From an uncultured Muribaculaceae bacterium (GTDB lineage Bacteria; Bacteroidota; Bacteroidia; Bacteroidales; Muribaculaceae), in NCBI GenBank assembly GCA_910579305.1, contig CAJTTA010000005.1, positions 1-64,000 on the forward strand: 64,000 nt of DNA, written 5' to 3'. Below are positions 33,714 to 42,023 of the stretch, in pieces. Positions within the stretch are counted from its first letter, which is position 1; the number at the start of each line of letters is the position of its first letter. Made by a program: the position numbers and the translations under genes. Under the pieces are notes generated by a model that saw nothing but the letters and a program-made list of their open reading frames with translations, did not search any database and was not told the DNA's origin.

Positions 33714-35084
33714 ATGAAGATTATAAAGAAATTAAAGTATGCGCTGCCGGCACTGGGCGCGGCAATAGTCACTTCATGGGCCTTGGCCGACCCCACCGGC
33801 AATGTCATCGACGAAGTGGCCTGGGTGGTGGGCGATGAGCCTATTTACAAGAGCGAGATAGAGGAACTCTATCAGCAGGCCCAGTATGACGGACAGACGT
33901 TTGAAGGCTCCCCCTACTGTGCCATACCCGAACAGATAGCCGTGGAGAAGCTCTATCTGCACCAGGCCAAGGTAGACACGATCGAACCCCCGGAGAGCGC
34001 AGTGCAGAGCGCAGTGGAACAGCGCCTGAATTTCTTTATCAACAACATGGGCTCACGCGAGAGGGTAGAGCAACAGTTCCGCAAGCCCCTGCCGCAGATA
34101 CGCGAGCAGCTGGTGGAACTCATGCGTAATCAATACACGATTCAGCAGGTGCAGCAGGCACTCACGAAAGATGTGAAAGCCACTCCGGCCGATGTGCGAA
34201 AGTTCTACGCATCTTTGCCGGCCGACAGCATCCCCACTGTGCCCCTGCAGGTGGAAGTCCAGATCATAACGCTTGTCCCCCCGGTGCCCCAGGAAGAAAT
34301 AGATGATGTCAAGGCGCGTCTGCGTGATTACACAGAGAGGGTGAACTCAGGAGAGGCCGATTTCTCGACCCTCGCATTCCTCTATAGCGAAGACACCGGA
34401 AGCGCCAAGCAGCGTGGAGAACTCGGCTTTCACGGAAAGGCCGACTTCGTGCCCGAATTTTCCAATGTGGCATTCAATCTCTCCGACCCCAAGAAGGTCT
34501 CAAAGATAGTAGAGACAGAATTCGGCTACCATATAATACAGCTCATAGAGAAACGCGGAGAGCAGATCAATTGCCGCCACATATTACTGAGACCCAAAGT
34601 GAGCCGTGCCGACCTTGATTCCTCGGTGGTGCGACTTGACTCCCTTCGTTCCGAAATCGTTGCCGGGCGCATACCGTTTGATGAAGCCGCACGCTATGTG
34701 AGTCAGGATAAGGATACGCGCAACAACAAAGGCATCATGACCAACGCCTCCACAGGCTCCTCCCGATTCCAGATGCAGGATCTGCCTGCGGCCATCGCCC
34801 GCAGAATAGAGTCCATGCAGCCGGGAGAGATCTCGCAGGCATTCATCATGATGGATGAGAAGAAAAACCGCGAAGTGGTGGCAATGGTGCGTCTCACTAC
34901 ACGTGTGGAAACTCATAAGGCCAACCTCTCCGATGACTATAACCTGCTTAAGGATATGTATGAAGAGCGGGCTAAAGATCAGATTCTCAGAGCATGGATA
35001 GAGCAGAAAATAAAAGATACCTATGTGCGCATAGAACCCGGATGGGAAGGCTGTGACTTCCACTACCAGGGATGGGTGAAATGA
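33714..35084 (+). CDS. SurA-like peptidyl-prolyl cis-trans isomerase
   Basis: A 456-aa periplasmic chaperone/isomerase for outer-membrane protein folding. A signal peptide (ALGAAIVTSWALADP) precedes the SurA N-domain (VIDEVAWVVGDEPIYKSEIE). The first parvulin domain is clear: STLAFLYSEDTGSAKQRGELGFHGKADF with VETEFGYHIIQLIEKRGEQ. The second is more divergent (CRHILLRPKVSRADL, FDEAARYVSQDKDTRNNKGI). It lies 35 bp after the SurA-like lipoprotein and 71 bp before the OstA-like gene. Confidence 0.88.
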   Translation: MKIIKKLKYALPALGAAIVTSWALADPTGNVIDEVAWVVGDEPIYKSEIEELYQQAQYDGQTFEGSPYCAIPEQIAVEKLYLHQAKVDTIEPPESAVQSAVEQRLNFFINNMGSRERVEQQFRKPLPQIREQLVELMRNQYTIQQVQQALTKDVKATPADVRKFYASLPADSIPTVPLQVEVQIITLVPPVPQEEIDDVKARLRDYTERVNSGEADFSTLAFLYSEDTGSAKQRGELGFHGKADFVPEFSNVAFNLSDPKKVSKIVETEFGYHIIQLIEKRGEQINCRHILLRPKVSRADLDSSVVRLDSLRSEIVAGRIPFDEAARYVSQDKDTRNNKGIMTNASTGSSRFQMQDLPAAIARRIESMQPGEISQAFIMMDEKKNREVVAMVRLTTRVETHKANLSDDYNLLKDMYEERAKDQILRAWIEQKIKDTYVRIEPGWEGCDFHYQGWVK

Positions 35085-35155
35085 CCTCCGGAGTCGCCCG
35101 TGCGAAGCCTGCATACTCTCTCCCCCTGCCGCCTCAAGTACAGATACACTCTTAA

Positions 35156-37135
35156 ATGAATATTCGTAACGATATTTACACCAAGGCACCACTGTCCGGA
35201 TCTATCCGGATGGTGGCTTCCCTCCTTATAGCCATGTTGGCTTCGATTCTATACGGACAGCACAGCACGGGCAGGCAGCAGCCGGCGTCTCAGTCCGCCC
35301 CCACGCGCCCCAAGAGCTACACTCGCCCCAAGCCCACGAAGCCTACAGTGCCGGTGCTCCCTTCCATGTCGCGAGACAATCCCACCAAGTTCTTTCTTGA
35401 GAAAGCCGACGAACTGACAAGCGATGAGGCTGTCGACTCAGGCCGGCAGGTAGTGAAAGGTAATGTCATGTTCCGCCGTCAGGGAGTGGTGCTGTACTGT
35501 GATTCAGCCTATTACTACCCCAATTCCGTGAGCCTCGACGCCTTCGGCCATGTGCGCATGTTACAGGGTGACACACTGCTTGTCACGGCCGACCGTATAA
35601 ACTACGACGGCTTCTCGCAGATGGCACGCCTGCGTTCATCACATCCCGGCTCCGAAGTGATGCTGGAGCACACCTCCCGTTCCGACAGAGCCAAAAAGAC
35701 TCTCTTCACCGACAGCCTGGATTACAGCCTGCGGGACCAGCTTGCATATTATAACTGCGGCGGACGCATGTATAACCATTCGCTTGCCACCGGTGCCCGC
35801 GACACCCTCACATCACGCCTGGGCCAGTATGACGCCAAGAGCAAAGTGGCTGAAGTGAGCGACGACGTCTTCCTGCGCAACGGACGCAGCAGGCTGCGCA
35901 CCCGCCGGCTTGTCTATCATTCCGACACCCGCACGGTAGACATCGTAGAGCCTACCTCAATCCGCTCCGGGCAGGACTCCATACAGACGGCATCCGGGTT
36001 CTACAACACGGTCTCTGGCAATGCGCAGCTGCATTCACGCTCCTTCATAGTGCACCGCGACAGCACAGGCGCCGCCACGACACTCGAGGGAGACAGCATA
36101 GTCTACGATCGCGAGCGCCGCCTGAGCGAGGCCTACATGTTCGCCTCGCAGGAACGTCATCCGCGCCCCATGGTGCTCACCGATACAGCCAGGCATGCAG
36201 TGCTCATAGGAGGCTACGGCTACTACAACGATGCCGACCGCACCGCCTATGCCACCCGCTATCCTCTGCTCAAGGAATACTCCCGCCCCGACACGATTTT
36301 CCTGCGTGCCGACAAGATATATCTTGAGACGCATGCCGACACTATCCCTGCCGACTCCTCGCTCCGGCAAGCAGAACCGGCAGAATATCACGTAGCCAAA
36401 GCCTTCAATCGTGCCCGCTTCTTCCGCAGCGACCTGCAAGGAGTAGCCGATTCCATCACCTTCTGTTCGAAAGACTCCATGCTGTATCTTGACCGCAAGC
36501 CAATAGTATGGAGCGGGCCGCGCATGGTGGCCGGCAGCCGGATTCTTGTCCACATGAACGACTCCACGGCCGACAGGGCCATCCTTCCCGCTCCCGGAGT
36601 GCTTGCCGAGGAGCTTGGCGAAGGCTTCTACAACCAGCTGAGGGCAGGCCGCATAGAGGCCACCCTCGAGGGTGGCGACCTGCGCCATGTCTTCGCCCAT
36701 ACCGATGTCCAGGCCATAATGCTCCCCATGGAGAATGACTCTACCTATAACAAGCTTATAAATGCCAATGGCGACACCCTGCGCATGGATATGGCCGACA
36801 GGGAAATGCAGCACCTCGTGTTGCGCTCGCGCGAATCAAGCAATGTCACCGGCAGCGTGATTCCTCTCATGACTCTGGCCAAGTCGCAATACTACCTGCC
36901 CGACTTCATAAGCCTTGCAGGAGCCAGACGCTTCAGCGACATGGAGAGATCGCTTCAAGTGCTTGAGGGAGTGCGTCCGCGCTACTCATGGTATGGAGGC
37001 GGCTGGGAGGATTCTCTCGGAGAGCTCTCATTTGATCTTGAAGAATATTTTACTAATCCCGACATGGGCATTCCCGAGCCCGATCCCATCATGGCGCCTG
37101 CACGCCCGATGCCGGGAGGTATGAGTTTAGAATAG
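35156..37135 (+). CDS. OstA/LptA-like periplasmic protein
   Basis: A 659-aa exported protein. After the signal peptide and a Pro/Thr-rich spacer comes a long series of OstA/LptA-like beta repeats (GRQVVKGNVMFRRQGVVLYC, FGHVRMLQGDTLLVTADRINY, LGQYDAKSKVAEVSDDVFL and others), the beta-jellyroll that carries lipopolysaccharide across the periplasm. Bacteroidetes encode such enlarged LptA relatives. It ends with a Pro-rich tail. It is followed after 3 bp by mutL, an order conserved in the phylum, and preceded by two SurA-like genes. Confidence 0.8.
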   Translation: MNIRNDIYTKAPLSGSIRMVASLLIAMLASILYGQHSTGRQQPASQSAPTRPKSYTRPKPTKPTVPVLPSMSRDNPTKFFLEKADELTSDEAVDSGRQVVKGNVMFRRQGVVLYCDSAYYYPNSVSLDAFGHVRMLQGDTLLVTADRINYDGFSQMARLRSSHPGSEVMLEHTSRSDRAKKTLFTDSLDYSLRDQLAYYNCGGRMYNHSLATGARDTLTSRLGQYDAKSKVAEVSDDVFLRNGRSRLRTRRLVYHSDTRTVDIVEPTSIRSGQDSIQTASGFYNTVSGNAQLHSRSFIVHRDSTGAATTLEGDSIVYDRERRLSEAYMFASQERHPRPMVLTDTARHAVLIGGYGYYNDADRTAYATRYPLLKEYSRPDTIFLRADKIYLETHADTIPADSSLRQAEPAEYHVAKAFNRARFFRSDLQGVADSITFCSKDSMLYLDRKPIVWSGPRMVAGSRILVHMNDSTADRAILPAPGVLAEELGEGFYNQLRAGRIEATLEGGDLRHVFAHTDVQAIMLPMENDSTYNKLINANGDTLRMDMADREMQHLVLRSRESSNVTGSVIPLMTLAKSQYYLPDFISLAGARRFSDMERSLQVLEGVRPRYSWYGGGWEDSLGELSFDLEEYFTNPDMGIPEPDPIMAPARPMPGGMSLE

Positions 37136-37138
37136 CTT

Positions 37139-39031
37139 ATGAGTGACGTGATAAGACTTCTGCCTGACTCCGTGGCCAATCAGATTGCTGCGGGCGAGGT
37201 GATACAGCGTCCCGCCTCCGTCGTGAAGGAGCTGGTGGAGAATGCCGTGGATGCCGGCGCCACCGAGATACAAGTGCACATAAAAGACGCAGGCCGCACG
37301 CTCATTCAGGTCGTGGACAACGGCAAGGGAATGAGCCCCACCGATGCCCGCATGGCTTTCGAACGCCATGCCACCTCCAAGATTTCGGTCGCTTCCGACC
37401 TCTTCTCGCTTCACACCATGGGCTTCCGAGGCGAGGCATTGCCATCCATATGCGCCATATCCCAGGTGGAGCTGAGCACTGCGCAGGAGGGCGCAGAGCT
37501 TGGCACATGCCTGTATATAAGCGGAAGCAAGGTTGAGTCGCAAGAGCCGCAGGTATGTGCGCGCGGCTGTAATTTCAAGGTGAAGAACCTGTTCTTCAAC
37601 GTGCCTGCCCGTCGTAAGTTCCTCAAGAGCGACGCCGTGGAGCAGAGCGCGGTAATGAGAGAATTCGAGAGACTTGCGCTGGTCAACAATCATCTCCGCA
37701 TGAGCATTTCCACCGGCTCACGCTTCCTGGATCTGCGTCCCGGTTCCTTCAAGCAGCGCATTACCGAGCTATGGAAAAACGGCCTTGACAAGCAATTGCT
37801 TCCCATAGAAGTAGATACGGCAGTTGTAAAGATTACAGGCTTTGTGAGCAACCCGCGTCATGCAAGGCGCCGGGGGGCGTTGCAGTTTCTCATAGTCAAC
37901 GGGCGCAACATGCGTCACCCCAGGTTTCACAGCGCCCTCATGGCATGCTACGAGAATATAATCCCTCACGACACGCAGCCATGTTATTTCCTCAAATTTG
38001 AAGTGGATCCTGCCACCATCGATGTCAATATCCATCCCACCAAGAGCGAGATAAAGTTTGAGCAGGAAGCCACGATACGCCCCATTCTTGAGGCTGCGGT
38101 CAAGGCTACCATAGGCAAGTTCACAGAGGCTCCGGCCATCGACTTCACGCAAGACGTGATGCCCCTTGACCCCGCTCGCGATGGCGACTACGTGCCGGCG
38201 CCATCCACCGGCATCGACGCCGGCTATAATCCGTTTGAAGTGCGCACTGACTATAATCCCCTGCGCCGGGAGACGCAGACATTCGCCACACGTCGGGATG
38301 CAGTCAGGCAGCCGGTGAAGAACTGGGAAAGTCTCTACACAAGTTTCATGAGTGACGGCGCCGAACTCGATGTGCCCTCTCAGCCGGAACTCCCCGAGCC
38401 CGCACAATTGCCCGGAATGCGCGAAGAGGAGACGCATGAAAAGGCGCCATGCCTGCAGATCGCATCGAAATACATCGTCACACGCAGTCGCGACGGACTC
38501 TGCATTATCGACCAGCACAGGGCTCATGTGAAGGTTCTTTATGAGAGATACATGCGGCGTCTCAGCCGAGGTTCCGATGTCATGGCCATGCAGCGGCTCG
38601 CGTTTACCGAGACTCTTGAGCTTACTCCTGCCCAGTCCATGCTGCTTGAAAGTGTGGAAGAGGAAGTGGCGCGCCTGGGTTTTCTCATATCACGCGAAGA
38701 GGGCGACACACTATGGAAGATAGAGAGCGCCCCCGCCTCGCTTGCCGGCAAGGATGCCTCGGATGTGCTCATGCAGATTCTCGAGTCGGTGGGGGATGAC
38801 AGGGTCAGGGCCGATGCCGTGAGCGAGCCGGCAGCCAACGACATACTCTCCAGAGTGGCGCTTGTCATGGCCCGGGCAGCGGCAATACGAAGAGGCCGCT
38901 CGCTCTCAGAGACTGAGATGGAGCGGCTTCTGGCAGATCTTTTCGCACTGGAGGATTACGCCTACACCCCGGCCGGCAATCCTATCCTGCGCAATTTGTC
39001 GCCTGATCGACTTGATGTCCTCTTCGTGTAA
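37139..39031 (+). CDS. mutL: DNA mismatch repair protein MutL
   Basis: A 630-aa protein coordinating mismatch repair. The GHKL ATPase N-domain is complete: IAAGEVIQRPASVVKELVENAVDAGA, DNGKGM, FERHATSKI and GFRGEALPSI in order. A disordered linker (about 335-440) leads to the dimerisation domain. The endonuclease motif DQHA(x)2E(x)4E appears as DQHRAHVKVLYE (458-469), with the first catalytic Glu replaced by Val464. The C-terminal zinc site (Cys and CPHGRP) is missing. The protein is therefore probably not a nicking MutL. Confidence 0.96.
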   Translation: MSDVIRLLPDSVANQIAAGEVIQRPASVVKELVENAVDAGATEIQVHIKDAGRTLIQVVDNGKGMSPTDARMAFERHATSKISVASDLFSLHTMGFRGEALPSICAISQVELSTAQEGAELGTCLYISGSKVESQEPQVCARGCNFKVKNLFFNVPARRKFLKSDAVEQSAVMREFERLALVNNHLRMSISTGSRFLDLRPGSFKQRITELWKNGLDKQLLPIEVDTAVVKITGFVSNPRHARRRGALQFLIVNGRNMRHPRFHSALMACYENIIPHDTQPCYFLKFEVDPATIDVNIHPTKSEIKFEQEATIRPILEAAVKATIGKFTEAPAIDFTQDVMPLDPARDGDYVPAPSTGIDAGYNPFEVRTDYNPLRRETQTFATRRDAVRQPVKNWESLYTSFMSDGAELDVPSQPELPEPAQLPGMREEETHEKAPCLQIASKYIVTRSRDGLCIIDQHRAHVKVLYERYMRRLSRGSDVMAMQRLAFTETLELTPAQSMLLESVEEEVARLGFLISREEGDTLWKIESAPASLAGKDASDVLMQILESVGDDRVRADAVSEPAANDILSRVALVMARAAAIRRGRSLSETEMERLLADLFALEDYAYTPAGNPILRNLSPDRLDVLFV

Positions 39032-39092
39032 AAGCCCATAGCCCTGTGCGCGGCTGTGTCTCTAAGAAGGGGATTCGGGGTGCGAAGTGTCG

Positions 39093-39746
39093 TTATTTCA
39101 GGCGTGTGAGCTTGAAGCCCACATATACGTTATCATACTTGTCAAGCAACGAGGAGAGCGTATTGGTGGAAGAGGTGTTGACAATAGCAGCCACACCCTG
39201 AATAAGCGACAAGGCTTTCTTGGCATCCCACATTACTTCCAGAGTCTTGCCCGTGGCGCCACGGGCAAAATAAGTGTCCATAGGAGCGAGGGTAGTGGAG
39301 CCAAAAGTCTTGAAAGATGTCTTGAAGCTCGACTCCTCAGTCTTCTCCACAATGCCGGAGATGCTGAGCTTCTTCAGCTTGAGCGTGAAATTACCCTTAT
39401 CATCAAAGGTTATTTCAGATCCGGTGAGGCCATATTTTGTGTAATAAGGATCAAGCTTCTTCTCTATGGCCACTGTGGCGGCCGAGCCCCCTATCTGGCT
39501 GAGAGTGTCTTCACCCTTGAGCGATACGGCCGAGCCGGTCACCTGCCAGGTGCCCTTGAGCTTAGAGAGGTCGAAATCGGAATTGGAGAACAGACCGTCC
39601 ACCAGATTTATCACGTCCTGAGTATTGACATTGCCTAAGGATTCAGAGGCTTTCCCCAGAAGATCCTGAAGATTCCAGGCGGAGGCAGAGAGGGGCATCG
39701 AGAGCATGCTTGCTACTGCGAGAGTTGACAGATACTTTTTAAGCAT
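39093..39746 (-). CDS. DUF4923 family exported protein
   Basis: A 217-aa Bacteroidetes protein of unknown function. A signal peptide (MLKKYLSTLAVASMLSMPLSASA) is followed by NLQDLLGK and then the DUF4923 body, a predicted beta-rich lipocalin-like fold: LKGTWQVTGSAVSLKGEDTL, GGSAATVAIEKKL, FDDKGNFTLKL. The start overlaps the end of the dehydratase gene by 8 bp; an ATG two codons further up is also possible. It is convergent with mutL across 61 bp. Confidence 0.8.
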   Translation of the reverse strand: MLKKYLSTLAVASMLSMPLSASAWNLQDLLGKASESLGNVNTQDVINLVDGLFSNSDFDLSKLKGTWQVTGSAVSLKGEDTLSQIGGSAATVAIEKKLDPYYTKYGLTGSEITFDDKGNFTLKLKKLSISGIVEKTEESSFKTSFKTFGSTTLAPMDTYFARGATGKTLEVMWDAKKALSLIQGVAAIVNTSSTNTLSSLLDKYDNVYVGFKLTRLK

Positions 39747-41712
39747 TGGCATGTTGTAGTTCTTTATCTATTTTTTCAAAGACAGAGTTATTGCTCACGT
39801 ATTCAGGCACAAGCTCCTTCATGGACATTACCATGTCATGCACATTACCCTCCGATGCAAGCCTTATGATATTGTCGATATGTGCGTTCACAGCATTGAA
39901 GTTATACTGCCGCACCTTGGCGATCATTATTTTCTTATTGGAAGTGGGCAGGGTCTTCTCCTTGTCATTGAGCAGCTCTTCATAGAGCTTCTCGCCGGGA
40001 CGCAGTCCCGTCTCTACGATCTTAATATCCTCCTCCGGTTTAAGCCCAGCCATGAGAATCATGCGGCGGGCCAGGTCGTAGATTTTCACCGGTTCGCCCA
40101 TGTCGAAGAGGAATATCTCACCGCCGTGACCCATGCATCCGGCTTCAAGCACAAGCGAGCAGGCCTCCTGTATAGTCATGAAATAGCGGATTATATCGCG
40201 ATGAGTTATAGTGACAGGGCCACCTTGCTCTATCTGATGGCGGAAGATGGGTATCACCGAGCCATTTGAGCCGAGCACATTGCCGAATCGGGTGGTGATG
40301 AATTGCGGCACTCTCTGCTTGTCGGCGCCATTCTGCTCTATGGCTCTCAGGAAAAGACTCTGCACATATATCTCCGCTATGCGCTTTGAGGCTCCCATGA
40401 TATTGGTGGGATTGACAGCCTTGTCAGTGCTCACCATCACGAACTTGCGCACCCCGTGCTGCAGCGACAGATCGGCCAGGTTGCGCGTGCCAGCCACATT
40501 CGTGAGCAGAGCCTCGCTCGGATTGCGCTCCATCATGGGCACATGCTTATAGGCCGCGGCATGATACACTATCTGTGGCTTGTACTTGCGGAATACCCTT
40601 TCAAGGCGTTTGCGGTTGGTCACATCTGCCACATAATATTCCACATTGACGTCAGGGAAATGCTCCTCCATCTCGAGCTGCATATTGTGCATGGGAGTCT
40701 CGGCCTGATCGAGCAGAACGATGCATCCCGCGCCGAATGCCGCCACCTGCCTCACGATCTCACTGCCAATGGATCCGGCCGCTCCGGTGATGAGCACTGT
40801 GTTGTCATGTATCTGCTCTTTTACCAGGGGATTTTCATTGCGTATCACCGGACGGCTCAACAGGTCTTCGATCTTGATGGCGTTCACATTGGCTGAAAAA
40901 TGAGTGGAATTGCCCTTGTCGTTCATGTCGAATTCCTCAAACTGATTGAGCATCTTCAGCTTGATCTGATTTCGTATGAAATTGTCGGCGAATCCGGAGC
41001 GCATCATCTCCATATGCGACTGGAGGAACACCAGTGTCTTGGCCTGATGCTTCTTGAAGACTTCATCCACCGTGTCGGGAGAGAAGTTTTCCACCGGCAG
41101 TCCGTTTAGCTTTCTGCTCTTCGTGTCGGCGTTCAGCGACAGCAGAGCCACAGGATTGAACGATCCCTCCACCTCATCACGGAGAATGCAGGCAAGCGAC
41201 ACTGCATTGAACGATGTGCTGAGCACTATGACCGGCTCGCGCTTCTCAAGATAATGGGTAAGCTCGCCATAAAGATGCTTGATGATTATGCGCAGACTCT
41301 CCATGAGGCTGAGGCTAACACCGGCCACGAGCACTATGGGAATGACATTGATCAGAATGCGGTGATAAAATATCCATACGCCGAAGCTTATAGTGCCTAC
41401 GATGCAGGAAGCGAGCATCACGCACCAGAATACCTTGAATAGATCGTATGGCACAGAAAATCGCACAATACACTTATAGCAACCAGTGGCGAGGTTGCAT
41501 CCTGCATATGTGGCGATAAGCAATACGTAGGCAATCTGCCGCATTGCGGTGCTGGCGCCAAAATACTCGGGTGGGAACACAAATACAAGAGATGCTACCA
41601 CCGCTATTATCAAAGTGTCAATCGTAAAAATAATCCAGCGCGGAGTGGGTGCGCTTTGGAGCATACGTATTACTCGGAGAGATGAAATACGTTCAATAAT
41701 TTTATCAGTCAT
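39739..41712 (-). CDS. CapD/FlaA1-type membrane nucleotide-sugar 4,6-dehydratase
   Basis: A 657-aa polysaccharide biosynthesis enzyme that probably acts on UDP-GlcNAc or a related sugar. Four N-terminal membrane helices (from IIFTIDTLIIAVVASLVFVF) are followed by a nucleotide-binding-like domain and an extended SDR domain. Visible there are the NAD loop TGAAGSIGSEIVRQ (near 308), VSTDKAVNPTNIMGASKR with the Met/Lys catalytic set of PglF/WbpM enzymes, and TRFGNVLGSNGSV. The open frame starts earlier, but the promoter at 41800 lies inside the extra part, so ATG 41712 is chosen. It is divergent from the PCMD operon. Confidence 0.9.
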   Translation of the reverse strand: MTDKIIERISSLRVIRMLQSAPTPRWIIFTIDTLIIAVVASLVFVFPPEYFGASTAMRQIAYVLLIATYAGCNLATGCYKCIVRFSVPYDLFKVFWCVMLASCIVGTISFGVWIFYHRILINVIPIVLVAGVSLSLMESLRIIIKHLYGELTHYLEKREPVIVLSTSFNAVSLACILRDEVEGSFNPVALLSLNADTKSRKLNGLPVENFSPDTVDEVFKKHQAKTLVFLQSHMEMMRSGFADNFIRNQIKLKMLNQFEEFDMNDKGNSTHFSANVNAIKIEDLLSRPVIRNENPLVKEQIHDNTVLITGAAGSIGSEIVRQVAAFGAGCIVLLDQAETPMHNMQLEMEEHFPDVNVEYYVADVTNRKRLERVFRKYKPQIVYHAAAYKHVPMMERNPSEALLTNVAGTRNLADLSLQHGVRKFVMVSTDKAVNPTNIMGASKRIAEIYVQSLFLRAIEQNGADKQRVPQFITTRFGNVLGSNGSVIPIFRHQIEQGGPVTITHRDIIRYFMTIQEACSLVLEAGCMGHGGEIFLFDMGEPVKIYDLARRMILMAGLKPEEDIKIVETGLRPGEKLYEELLNDKEKTLPTSNKKIMIAKVRQYNFNAVNAHIDNIIRLASEGNVHDMVMSMKELVPEYVSNNSVFEKIDKELQHANA

Positions 41713-41799
41713 CTGGTGCTTATTTGGGTCTGTAAGAGAGTGAACCTGAGCAAGAAATAGAAATCGTATCTTTTTAGTTATGAGGGCTAAAAAGTGCGA

Positions 41800-41807
41800 C
41801 AAAGGTA
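41800..41807 (-). promoter_or_regulatory. Bacteroidetes -7 box (TACCTTTG) for the dehydratase gene
   Basis: Reads TACCTTTG on the minus strand. Transcription would begin near 41793, leaving an 80-nt leader before ATG 41712 and excluding the in-frame upstream start. Confidence 0.6.
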
Positions 41808-41839
41808 CAAAAAAAAGTGTAATTATGAAAATATTTTAT

Positions 41840-41847
41840 TACCTTTG
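41840..41847 (+). promoter_or_regulatory. Bacteroidetes -7 box (TACCTTTG) for the PCMD operon
   Basis: A perfect -7 match 176 bp before the first lipoprotein gene. No good -33 box is visible, so an activator may be needed. Confidence 0.5.
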
Positions 41848-42023
41848 CACTATGTAATGTAGTGATACATGTGTCTGTGTCATGATCATGCGCAAACATG
41901 GTTGTGTGCGGACTCATCCATACTTTGTTATCTTATGTCCTGATTATCAGTATATAATGATATCCGTGCTTCCTGATGTATTTACGCTGGTTCAATCAGT
42001 AACTACAATTTAACTATATAAAT

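Larger units (their letters stand above)
41713..42023. other. Divergent intergenic region between dehydratase and PCMD operon
   Basis: A 311-bp non-coding region, A/T-rich around 41808-41840, with two divergent -7 boxes 32 bp apart (41800-41807 leftward, 41840-41847 rightward). The rightward leader would be about 170 nt. No riboswitch or RNA gene is recognised in it. Confidence 0.6.
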
